The notes below the pieces were generated by a model, which was not told the DNA's origin, ran no database searches, and worked only from the letters and a program-made list of their open reading frames with translations. This document shows, one piece after another, positions 1-6,805 of a stretch of 10,198 nt of DNA. Numbering within the stretch: the stretch's first letter is position 1; the number at the start of each line of letters is the position of its first letter. The position numbers and the translations under genes were made by a program. This DNA is from Planctomycetota bacterium (lineage in GTDB: Bacteria > Planctomycetota > SBBH01 > JAHFOU01): positions 1 through 10,198 of the forward strand of contig JAHFOU010000053.1 of NCBI GenBank assembly GCA_023261525.1. The letters are read 5' to 3'.

Positions 1-263
1 TGGTCGCCAACCTGGCGCCGGCCATGGTGAAGGCCCAGGTGGTGGCGGCCCTGCGGGGGGACTGGCTGGCCGCCCGGGCCCTGCACTTTCGCCTCCAGCC
101 CCTGGTGGAGGCCTGCTTCTGGGAATCCAACCCCATCCCGGTGAAAGCCATGCTGGCCCGGATGGGGCGCACCGGCCCGACGGTCAGGGCCCCGCTGTGC
201 GCGCCCTCGCCGGCCACGGCGAAGCGCCTGAAGGAGATGGTCGCGGCCTTCGGACTGCGCTGA
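1..263 (+). CDS. dapA: 4-hydroxy-tetrahydrodipicolinate synthase, C-terminal fragment
   Basis: This is the 3' end of a gene whose start lies left of the window; the frame is read from base 3 and ends at TGA 261-263, giving the last 86 residues. DapA condenses pyruvate with aspartate semialdehyde in the cytoplasm, the first committed step of lysine and diaminopimelate synthesis. The visible part is the C-terminal helical region of the family: VANLAP, then a helix with R-G-D-W, then the hallmark NPIPVK in the context ESNPIPVKAMLARMG, then R-x-P-L and a final helix ending AAFGLR. Order and spacing match E. coli DapA closely. The Schiff-base lysine and catalytic tyrosine lie outside the window. 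It converges with the gene at 268-933, the two stop codons being only 4 bp apart. Other members of the DHDPS/NAL aldolase superfamily are possible but NPIPVK makes DapA most likely. Confidence 0.93.
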   Translation, partial: VANLAPAMVKAQVVAALRGDWLAARALHFRLQPLVEACFWESNPIPVKAMLARMGRTGPTVRAPLCAPSPATAKRLKEMVAAFGLR

Positions 264-267
264 GCTT

Positions 268-933
268 CTAGCGGTAGGCCCCGAGCATGGCCGTGGTGCG
301 CACCGAGGTCAGCTGGGTGATGGGCGCCTCGACGAAGATGTTCGACTGCGTGTTGCCGTTCGGACCCGCCCCCGTGACCGCGCCCGAGGTGAAGACCGTC
401 CGCATCTGCATGAGCTGGGCCATGGTCGGGCGGAGCTCCAGGGTCACCAGGGGGATGCCCACGCGGATGTAGCGGGTGTGCAGGTCCACGGCGCCAGCCC
501 GGGCCGCCTCCACGATGAGGCGGGTGTGGTCGGCGGTCCAGCCGGTAGCCCGCCCTTCCACGACGGTCGAGGCCTCGGTGATCTCATGCGAGGAGTTCTG
601 CTTGGCCTGCCTCTCCTGGTAGGCCTTGTAGTCCGCCTCGCTCATCCAGACCCCGGCCACCTTGCGGTACCCCAGGGACTCCCGGGCCTCCGCGAACTCC
701 GGATCCAGGCCGATGACCGTCAGCCACTGCTCCCGGGCGTGGGCGTCCAGCCCCTGGCTGTGGCACCAGCGGGCCAGGGCGGCATGCCCCGGCACGGTGT
801 TCGAGGCCTCCCTCAGACGGGCCTGGTAGAGCTGTTCGGGAGAGGGGGGGGCCGGCTTGCGGGAAGCCTCGGGGTCGGCCCAGGCGACGGAGAGGGCCAG
901 GACGGGGACCACCAGCAGGAAACGGCTGAACAT
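268..933 (-). CDS. Small secreted protein with TPR-like segment, function unknown
   Basis: A 221-residue protein. The ATG at 931-933 is chosen because GGAGGAG lies 7 nt upstream and it begins a clean signal peptide (MFSRFLLVVPVLALSVAWA, probable cleavage after AWA near residue 19); a longer in-frame start at 1011 has neither and would hide the signal peptide. Residues 33-85 look like a TPR-type helical segment (LARWCHSQGLDAHAREQW, then GLDPEFAEARESLGY). This runs into GYRKVAGVWMSEADYKAYQER (about 88-108), an arrangement resembling the LGY-x-K-V-x-G-x-W stretch found beside TPR-like segments in secreted bacterial proteins. Residues 120-221 have no motif I recognise; they are rich in beta-prone and T/V residues and include a Gly/Asn-rich loop (about 184-197). 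A similar W-[LM]-x-EAD-[YW]-KAY segment occurs in the metallopeptidase gene upstream. It probably acts in the periplasm or outer envelope. Function not recognised. Confidence 0.8.
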   Translation of the reverse strand: MFSRFLLVVPVLALSVAWADPEASRKPAPPSPEQLYQARLREASNTVPGHAALARWCHSQGLDAHAREQWLTVIGLDPEFAEARESLGYRKVAGVWMSEADYKAYQERQAKQNSSHEITEASTVVEGRATGWTADHTRLIVEAARAGAVDLHTRYIRVGIPLVTLELRPTMAQLMQMRTVFTSGAVTGAGPNGNTQSNIFVEAPITQLTSVRTTAMLGAYR

Positions 934-940
934 GGATGCT

Positions 941-947
941 CTCCTCC
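941..947 (-). promoter_or_regulatory. Ribosome binding site of the small secreted protein gene
   Basis: GGAGGAG on the minus strand, 7 nt before the ATG at 931-933. It decides the start in favour of residue 27 of the longest open frame. Confidence 0.8.
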
Positions 948-998
948 AGAAAGGGCTACCCTGACCTAGAGCAAACTCCATTCCACGAGCCTTAGGAT

Positions 999-1027
999 AG
1001 CATAGATTCATAACTGCTTCAGCACAA
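999..1027 (-). promoter_or_regulatory. Weak sigma70-like promoter candidate for the 268-933 gene
   Basis: On the minus strand TTGTGC (1022-1027; 3 of 6 to TTGACA) lies 17 bp before TATGCT (999-1004; 4 of 6 to TATAAT). The site sits in the AT-richer 166-bp spacer, about 65 bp upstream of the ATG, so the gene could be transcribed on its own as well as by read-through from the metallopeptidase gene. The match is modest and the spacer overlaps an inverted repeat. Low certainty. Confidence 0.28.
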
Positions 1028-1042
1028 TGTAGTTATGGAATC
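1005..1042. repeat. Imperfect inverted repeat, 11-bp arms, in the spacer
   Basis: Arms GATTCATAACT (1005-1015) and AGTTATGGAATC (1031-1042) are complementary over 11 pairs with a single bulged base, separated by a 15-nt loop. The right arm shares GGAATC with the neighbouring hairpin at 1037-1059, so the two stems cannot form together. On the minus strand it lies between the metallopeptidase stop codon and the small secreted gene. It could be a weak terminator, an mRNA processing structure or an operator; no U-tract follows. Confidence 0.5.
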
Positions 1043-1059
1043 CATAAATTCTGGATTCC
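1037..1059. repeat. Perfect 8-bp inverted repeat, alternative hairpin
   Basis: GGAATCCA (1037-1044) and TGGATTCC (1052-1059) are perfect inverted copies around a 7-nt loop, TAAATTC. On the minus strand this stem comes first after the metallopeptidase stop (about 40 nt downstream). No run of T follows on either strand, so it is not a standard intrinsic terminator. Confidence 0.5.
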
Positions 1060-1099
1060 GGGAAATCCGTCTCCTTCCAGTGGACAACGTCCTCAAAAC

Positions 1100-2419
1100 C
1101 TACTGGATGGCCTTCTTGGCATACGCCTTGGCCAAGGCGCAGAGGTCCTTCTGGGACATCTGCCGAAAATGGGCGTCGTAGCCGCCGTATTCCCTTTTTT
1201 GCGTGGCCAGCACGCACCCCAAAAGATCCCGGCGATGGACTCCGCCTTGTCCATACATCAGGAAGTGGCAGAGGACGCAGGACTGCTCATAATGTTTTCC
1301 CATCTCGCTCTGGAAGGCGCCCCGTTCCATGGCGAACAGATCAGGCAGGCCGTCCAGGACGGACAGGGCCTCGGCGACGTTGAACGTGTTCTTTCCCGTG
1401 GCGCTGCTGTTCCAATCCGTGACCTTGCCCTTGGAAAGCGGCTCCATGAGGACCGCCATGCCCTCCGCGCACCAAAGCCCGGCATCCCCGCCATTGTTGA
1501 GCACGATCCCGTTATGGATCAGATGCGTGCACTCGTGATAGGAGATCGGGCGGACCGGCACGGAGGGGTCTTCCCTTAAGAAGAAGAAGGCCTGGGAGAC
1601 GTAGGCGAAGCCCGGGATGCGCGGATTCTTGGACGCCTCCACCTCGCCGGGAGCTTCGGAAGCCACGCAGGCCTGGTACTCCGCGGACGTCTTGAACATC
1701 CAGACGACCGGGGGCTCCTTGCGTCCCCAGATCCGCGTGACGCCCTCGAAGATCTCCTCCCAGATTCGGTATAAACCCTCGAGGGCAGCGGCATTCTCCA
1801 GCACCGTCTTCAGGGGCAACGTCGTCTTGAACAGGTAATGCTCGGTCGGGATCATATAGGCCTTGTCCCAGGCGACGTACTTTCCGGGATCCGGCTTTTC
1901 CCAGACGTCCCCGAACCTCACCAGCCCCGCCTTCAGGTTCTTCGCGGTCTCCTGGGGAAGCCAGCCCATCCCGGGGACCTGCACCTCCCCGCGGCGCTTG
2001 CGCACTTCCGGCTGGTCCGGATCCAGCCTCAGGGCCCAGGCTTCGACAGCCGCGGCTTCCGGCGGCTCCCCCTTGACCAAGAGTGCCGCGGCCTCCTTGG
2101 CCTCCTTGTGGTGCATCGCACTGCGTTTGGCCTCGTAGGCCTTCCAGTCCGCCTCCAGCCAGCCCTTATCCGGGAGTTTCATTTTCGCGCGTTTTTCCTC
2201 GTAGGCCTGCACCCCGGCATCCTCGGCTCCGACCAGCTGGGTGGCCATGCCGGCCTGGGTATCCGCGAAGCCGATGCAGTCCGCCTTCAGCATCTCTCCC
2301 GCCAGCTTCAGATGGTTCTTGGCCCAGCTCGCCTTGAGCGCAGGCCAGGGATCCGCGACCTCCTCGGCATGCAGGCCCAGCGAAGACAGCAGAAGGGCCG
2401 AGAACGCCAGGTACTTCAT
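1100..2419 (-). CDS. Secreted HExxH zinc metallopeptidase-like protein (DUF1570-like)
   Basis: A 439-residue protein with an N-terminal signal peptide (MKYLAFSALLLSSLGLHA, probable cleavage after LHA near residue 18). Residues 20-165 are helical, with a degenerate TPR-like stretch (LRLDPDQPEVRKRRGE about 131-145) and a W-LEADWKAYEAKR segment (about 87-99) similar to one in the downstream small protein. The C-terminal part carries HECTH (295-299) in the context YHECTHLIHNG, followed by WCAEGMAVLME, whose E319 lies 20 residues after the second histidine; this is the gluzincin arrangement with two His and one Glu zinc ligands and a catalytic Glu296. The context resembles DUF1570-type putative peptidases. 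Paired cysteines (C380, C383) near the C-terminus could form a disulphide. Start: ATG 2417-2419 with a strong AGGAGG 9 nt upstream, overlapping the stop of the 1450-residue gene. Base composition looks less GC-rich than in that gene. Substrate unknown; a non-peptidase role is possible. Confidence 0.82.
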   Translation of the reverse strand: MKYLAFSALLLSSLGLHAEEVADPWPALKASWAKNHLKLAGEMLKADCIGFADTQAGMATQLVGAEDAGVQAYEEKRAKMKLPDKGWLEADWKAYEAKRSAMHHKEAKEAAALLVKGEPPEAAAVEAWALRLDPDQPEVRKRRGEVQVPGMGWLPQETAKNLKAGLVRFGDVWEKPDPGKYVAWDKAYMIPTEHYLFKTTLPLKTVLENAAALEGLYRIWEEIFEGVTRIWGRKEPPVVWMFKTSAEYQACVASEAPGEVEASKNPRIPGFAYVSQAFFFLREDPSVPVRPISYHECTHLIHNGIVLNNGGDAGLWCAEGMAVLMEPLSKGKVTDWNSSATGKNTFNVAEALSVLDGLPDLFAMERGAFQSEMGKHYEQSCVLCHFLMYGQGGVHRRDLLGCVLATQKREYGGYDAHFRQMSQKDLCALAKAYAKKAIQ

Positions 2420-2428
2420 GATCCGCCA

Positions 2429-2434
2429 CCTCCT
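2429..2434 (-). promoter_or_regulatory. Ribosome binding site overlapping the upstream stop codon
   Basis: AGGAGG on the minus strand, 9 nt before the ATG at 2417-2419. It shares bases with the TAG stop (2433-2435) of the 1450-residue gene, giving TAGGAGG. Ribosomes ending the upstream gene would sit on this site, so translational coupling is likely. Confidence 0.8.
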
Positions 2435-5400
2435 AATCGGAGAGACGCACCTTCAGGAAGAGGGCCGGGGTCATGCGTGTCCGCCCCTCGCCCTCCTCCT
2501 CGTCGAAGCGGTGGGTGGGGAAGCCGGGCGCCAGGAGCAGGCCCTTGTGCATGCCGTCCCCGTCGTCGTCCCCGATCAGGAGGTTGATCCTCAGCTCGCC
2601 CTCCTCCACGGGGGGGCCGCCGCGCAGGGAGCTCCAGGGGATGGCGGCCTCGTAGACGGTCCCCGAATCGTCCGGCCGGCGACGCGCCGAATAGTCGCCG
2701 GGAGGGAGGGTGGCCGGATCCGGGGGCTTGGGCCGGGGGTTCTGGATGGCGATCCCGCCCTGGAAGGGGTTCCTGCCGTTGCCCTGGGCATCGATGGAGA
2801 AGAAAAGGAGGTCCCCCTTGCCGGGATGGCGCTCGTCGAAGACGACCTCCTTCTGGTCGTCCACGTCCGCCGCGAAATAGAAGAACTCCTCGTCCCAGGC
2901 CAGGTAGAGGCGGGCGGAAAGATCCTCCGATCCGCTCCAGACGGCCTTGGGGTCCCGGCCCTTGGCGAAGACGTGGAGGTCGACCGGGATGCGAAGCTCC
3001 CTGCGGAGGTGCTCGGCCCATCCGTCCCTCAGGTCCCCGTCGATCTGGGGCGGGCTGCGGAAATGCTGGGCCTTCATGACCTCCCCGGCCAGGAGGGCCT
3101 CGGTCTCCCGCCAGGGCTCCAGGCGGGCGCGGATCTCGGACGCCGGGACCGAGGGGTCGCCGGCCAGGGCGGCGGCGCCCAGGGCCTGGAGGGCCTCGCC
3201 ATAGGCCCCGGACCGGAAGCAGGCGTCCGCCAGGGCCAGGGCCTCCCGGGGATGCTCCGGGGAGGGACGGGTCGCGCGGGCGCGCCAGAGCGGCCTCAGG
3301 ACGTCGAGATCCTCGCAGGGGATCCAGGCGGACGCCGCGAGGGAGCCCACCCAGAGAAAGCCCTCGCCCAGGGGCTGGACGACGGAGGCCGGGTCATGGA
3401 GGCCGTCGTAGGCGCGCAGGGTCCTGCCGGAGGCGGGATCCAGGAGGGCCGCCTCGTCGCGGGAGGGTGCCCAGACCAGGAGTCCCGACGGCAGGGGGAG
3501 GACCTGGGCGCCTGTCAGGGCCTGGGGCCAGATGTCGCTGCGCCAGCGCAGGGTGCCCGAGTCCAGGGCCCAGGAGGCCATCCCGGTGCGGCCGGGGGAG
3601 GACAGGCAGGCCACCAGGGCCCCGCCCAGGATCCTCGGGGACGTCAGCTCCCCCTCCAGGAGCTCGCTCTCCCAGAGCTTCCGGCCGGACTCCGGCGCCA
3701 GGGCCAGGAGGCGGGGCTTCTCCTCCTCCGACGCGGGGATCAGGATCGCCTGACCCTTGGCGGTGACCAGATCCTGCCAGCAGGGCGTCGGCGAGGCCTG
3801 CTCCCAGCGGGGGGCCGTCCCCGCGGCCGGATCCAGGGACAGGGCCAGCAGGCGCCGGCTGCCGAGAAGGATCAGGGCGGATCCGGAGCCCTCCGGGGTC
3901 TGGACGGCCCCGACGCTCTCGGTCCCCAATTCGAGGGAGGCGATCTCCTTGCCGGCGGCCAGGTCGATCCATCGCGCGCGGGCCGGGGCGATCCCCGAGG
4001 ACGAGGTCACCGCCAACAGGAGCTTCCCGGCCGGCAGGGGAGGCGCCGCCAGCGGAGCCCCCATCTCCAGTCTCAGGCGTTCCCGGCCCTCGGCGTCCAG
4101 GAAGAGGGCCTGGCTCAGGGTCTCGACGACGAGCCCGCCGCCGCTGGACGGAGGCAGGGGCCAGACATGCAGGATGCGGCCCTTGGCCTGGACGTTCCAG
4201 CGGGGCTTCCCGTCGGAAGGGTCCAGGGCCAGGAGGCGCTCCCCCTCGGAGAGGACGACGAGATCGGAGATCCAGAGCGGGCTGGAGGTCCCCCGTGTCC
4301 CCGGCCTCTCCCAGCGCAGGGCTCCGCTGGCAGGGTCCAGGGCCTGCAGGCCTCCATCCTCGATCTCGCACAGCAGGGGCAGGCCCGGGGGGGGCGTCAG
4401 GAAGGCTTCCCCCCGGCGCATCCTCCAGGTCAGGCGGGGGGGAAGGCTCGCGGAAGGAGGCCTGGCCTCCCGGGCGCAGGCCAGGCTGTTCGGGAAGCTC
4501 TCCACCACCTCGCGAAGACCGCCCTGGGAGAGGCGCTCCTGGGCCCTCTGCTCGACGGCTTCGTAGGCGCCCCGCCCGGACTCTTCCAAGACCTCCTCGA
4601 TCGCCAGGCGTCCGACCCAGTCGGCCCTCAGGACGCCGTGGGCCCAGGACAGGGTGCCGCCCGAGGGATCCTCGATCATGCGCTGGAAGGCGGCCACGGC
4701 CTGGGCGGGGCGGGAGGCCTTGCGGAAATCCTCCCCTTCGCGGAAGGCCCAGGCCATGCGCCGGAGGGCATCGGGCGCCGAGGCCGCGGCCCGGCCGAAG
4801 GCCTCGCCGGCGCCCGGCCAATCCCCGGCGTCCTCCCGGAGGCGGCCCTGGAGGGCTTCGGCCTCGGCCCGGCCTTCCGTCGCCGCGGCGCCCGAGGCCC
4901 GGGAGAAGGCCGCCAGGGCCCGCTGGGGATCCCCCTGGCCCAGGGCCAGGCGGCCCAGCCCCAGGGCGTCGCCGGAGGCTTCCAGGCGACGACGGCTCTC
5001 CGGCTCGGGCTCGAAGGCCACCAGCCGGGCAGGCGAACAGGCCAGGACCAGGCCCGAGCGGGCCAGGAGGTTGGACCCCCTCAGCGTCTCGTCCGTCCAG
5101 AGGTCCCGATGCAGGACGCGTCCGGTCGCGGGATCCAGGATCACGGGACCCTCCCGTCCGGGAAGGACCAGCCCCTCGGATCCCAGACAGCCCAGCCCTT
5201 CGATGTCCACGGGAGTCTCCCAGAGGGGCTTGCGGTCCTCCAGGGCCAGGGCCCGGGCTGAGGCGGCCCCGGAAAGGAGGACCCGCCCCCCATGGACCGC
5301 CAGCAGGGCGTCGGACTCCCGCCTCGGCTCCCTCCAGCGCAGAGCGCCGTCGGAGGCGGAGACGCAGAGCAGGGCCCCGCAGTCCCTCGGGGCGGCCAGG

Positions 5401-6785
5401 AGGCAGCCTTCGGCCGAGAGGGGAGGGCCGGGCCCCCAGCGCCGGCCCGTGCGCTGGGCCCTGCGACGCTCCCCCTCCGAGAGGACGTCGTAGCGCATCA
5501 GCCAGAGGATCTCCCCGCTGGCGGCATCGAGGGAGGCCAGGCATCCCATCTCCGTCTCGACGGCCAGGGCCGAAGGAAGAAGGGCCAGGCCCCCGCGCAG
5601 GCCGTCCGACGCCAGGCCCGTGTCGAAGGAGGAGGCCAGGGGCCGCTTCCAGAGGGCGCGGCCGTTGCGGGCCAGCAGGGCCCAGGCCTCGTAGGAGACG
5701 CTGGGGCCCACGGGCACCAGGACCCCAACATAGGCCACGCCGTCGCGGACCGAGGGCGGGGTCACGACCTGGGCGGAGGCGGGGGTCTCCCAGACCTTGA
5801 GGCCTCCGCGGCGCTCGAAGGCCGCCAGGCGCCCGTCGAGGGTGGCCAGGCAGAGCGCCCCCGCGGGACAGGCGGCCAGGGGGCCGTCCGTGGGCCTGCG
5901 CGAGGACGCCACCGGATCCCCGCTGCTCCAGAGGGGACGGCCCGAGGCGCGGTCCAGGACCGAGATCCCGCCGGCGCCGGCCAGGAAGACCTCGGCGCCG
6001 TCCGCGACGGGGAGATAGGGCCTGGGCATGGGCAGACCCCGCAAGGCGTGGTCCCTGCGCAGGGCATCGGCCTGGGGATCCACGACGGCGGACCAGCGGG
6101 GAAGGCCGGGGCGGGCCGACGGGAGGACGGAGGGATCCCCGGTCTTCTCGACGCCGAGATACTCCCGGACAGCCTCCAGTTTCCGCTGGGCCAGGGCGGC
6201 CAGGGGGCTGTCGGGCCTCAGGCGCCTCAGGGCCGACCAGGCCGCCAGGGCCCCCAGGGGATCCCCGGACTCCAGCAGGACCTCGGCGAGACGGTCCAGG
6301 GCCTGGTCGCCCACGGGGCTGAAGGGATAGCGCCCCGCGAGACGCCTCAGGGCCGCCGCGTCGGCTCCGGCCTGGAGCCAGAGTGAGCGGGCCGGGCCGG
6401 CCGTGCGCTCCGTCAGCAGGCGACGGGCCTCCTCGGGCCAGGCGGCCAGCCTCCTCAAGGCCCTGCCCCGGGCGGACTCGTAGCGGGAGGCGCCTTCCGG
6501 AGCCACCTGCCCGCTCTCATCCACCCCCACCAAGGGGTCGGCGGGATCGGCCTCCAGATCCAGGACCTTCTGGTACTCGACGGCCGCCTCGGCCCAGGCC
6601 CCGGCCTTCTCGTAGCCCTCCGCCAGGGCGAGGGCGTGGGCCGCCGACGCGTCCTCGCGCAGGAAGAGGGCCGGGCGGGCGTCGGTGGAGGAGGGCGTGC
6701 CCGACGGCTCTTGCAGCGCGGCCAGGGCGGCCGCGGCGGTCAGGGCGGCGCAGGCCAGGACCGCAGGACGGGAGAGCCTCAGCAT
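2433..6785 (-). CDS. Large exported TPR / PQQ-like double beta-propeller / CBM9-like protein
   Basis: A 1450-residue protein with a signal peptide (residues 1 to about 24, hydrophobic Ala/Leu core). Domains in order: TPR-like helices (about 48-80 and 155-205, e.g. EGYEKAGAWAEAAVEYQKVL); a first PQQ-like propeller (about 250-595) with repeated blade ends such as VLDRASGRPLW, FERRGGLKVWE, SLDAASGEILW and SASDGALRW; helical TPR-like repeats (about 605-760); a second propeller (about 785-1160) with ALDPASGALRWE, ALDPSDGKPRW, ALAPESGRKLWE and ALDSGTLRW; a short TPR (about 1178-1205); and a CBM9-like domain (about 1243-1450) opening IDGDLRDGWA and containing LYLAWDEEFFYFAADVDD and an acidic DDDGDG loop. 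No quinone-enzyme catalytic residues were recognised, so the propellers are probably binding or scaffold modules outside the cytoplasm. The gene ends on the Shine-Dalgarno of the metallopeptidase gene. The start has GGAGG only 1 nt upstream but a -10-like box 6 nt upstream. Precise function not recognised. Confidence 0.88.
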   Translation of the reverse strand: MLRLSRPAVLACAALTAAAALAALQEPSGTPSSTDARPALFLREDASAAHALALAEGYEKAGAWAEAAVEYQKVLDLEADPADPLVGVDESGQVAPEGASRYESARGRALRRLAAWPEEARRLLTERTAGPARSLWLQAGADAAALRRLAGRYPFSPVGDQALDRLAEVLLESGDPLGALAAWSALRRLRPDSPLAALAQRKLEAVREYLGVEKTGDPSVLPSARPGLPRWSAVVDPQADALRRDHALRGLPMPRPYLPVADGAEVFLAGAGGISVLDRASGRPLWSSGDPVASSRRPTDGPLAACPAGALCLATLDGRLAAFERRGGLKVWETPASAQVVTPPSVRDGVAYVGVLVPVGPSVSYEAWALLARNGRALWKRPLASSFDTGLASDGLRGGLALLPSALAVETEMGCLASLDAASGEILWLMRYDVLSEGERRRAQRTGRRWGPGPPLSAEGCLLAAPRDCGALLCVSASDGALRWREPRRESDALLAVHGGRVLLSGAASARALALEDRKPLWETPVDIEGLGCLGSEGLVLPGREGPVILDPATGRVLHRDLWTDETLRGSNLLARSGLVLACSPARLVAFEPEPESRRRLEASGDALGLGRLALGQGDPQRALAAFSRASGAAATEGRAEAEALQGRLREDAGDWPGAGEAFGRAAASAPDALRRMAWAFREGEDFRKASRPAQAVAAFQRMIEDPSGGTLSWAHGVLRADWVGRLAIEEVLEESGRGAYEAVEQRAQERLSQGGLREVVESFPNSLACAREARPPSASLPPRLTWRMRRGEAFLTPPPGLPLLCEIEDGGLQALDPASGALRWERPGTRGTSSPLWISDLVVLSEGERLLALDPSDGKPRWNVQAKGRILHVWPLPPSSGGGLVVETLSQALFLDAEGRERLRLEMGAPLAAPPLPAGKLLLAVTSSSGIAPARARWIDLAAGKEIASLELGTESVGAVQTPEGSGSALILLGSRRLLALSLDPAAGTAPRWEQASPTPCWQDLVTAKGQAILIPASEEEKPRLLALAPESGRKLWESELLEGELTSPRILGGALVACLSSPGRTGMASWALDSGTLRWRSDIWPQALTGAQVLPLPSGLLVWAPSRDEAALLDPASGRTLRAYDGLHDPASVVQPLGEGFLWVGSLAASAWIPCEDLDVLRPLWRARATRPSPEHPREALALADACFRSGAYGEALQALGAAALAGDPSVPASEIRARLEPWRETEALLAGEVMKAQHFRSPPQIDGDLRDGWAEHLRRELRIPVDLHVFAKGRDPKAVWSGSEDLSARLYLAWDEEFFYFAADVDDQKEVVFDERHPGKGDLLFFSIDAQGNGRNPFQGGIAIQNPRPKPPDPATLPPGDYSARRRPDDSGTVYEAAIPWSSLRGGPPVEEGELRINLLIGDDDGDGMHKGLLLAPGFPTHRFDEEEGEGRTRMTPALFLKVRLSD

Positions 6786-6791
6786 GCCTCC

Positions 6792-6800
6792 ACTATAACA
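6792..6800 (-). promoter_or_regulatory. Extended -10 promoter candidate directly before the 1450-residue gene
   Basis: TGTTATAGT on the minus strand is an extended -10 (TGn then TATAGT, 5 of 6 to TATAAT). Only 6 nt separate it from the ATG at 6783-6785, which puts the expected transcription start at or next to the A of the ATG, i.e. a leaderless message. No convincing -35 is seen at 16-18 bp, as is common for extended -10 promoters. It lies in the 20-bp gap after the diguanylate cyclase gene. Confidence 0.5.
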
Positions 6801-6805
6801 CGCGC

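Noticed and set aside
934..1011. Upstream start of the small secreted protein at 1011 (26 extra residues)
   Set aside because: No Shine-Dalgarno there and it would bury the signal peptide; GGAGGAG and the signal sequence support 933.
1008..1217. 69-codon minus-strand frame as an independent gene
   Set aside because: Most of it lies inside the metallopeptidase gene in another frame and it has no start signal; kept only as a low-interest note on its tail.
2241..5261. Plus-strand open frame of 1006 codons opposite the large propeller gene
   Set aside because: It is the antisense of a gene with clear signal peptide, TPR, propeller and CBM9-like features. Its translation is Gly/Ala/Pro/Arg/Gln-rich low-complexity sequence without motifs, as expected when GC-rich third positions suppress stop codons in a shadow frame.
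3394..5544. Minus-strand open frame of 716 codons within the propeller gene, other frame
   Set aside because: Gly/Pro/Arg-rich shadow of the same gene; no recognisable domain.
2433..6785. The propeller gene as a quinoprotein alcohol or glucose dehydrogenase
   Set aside because: Blade repeats resemble PQQ-like domains, but two propellers embedded in TPR segments with no recognisable dehydrogenase active-site motif do not match that family.
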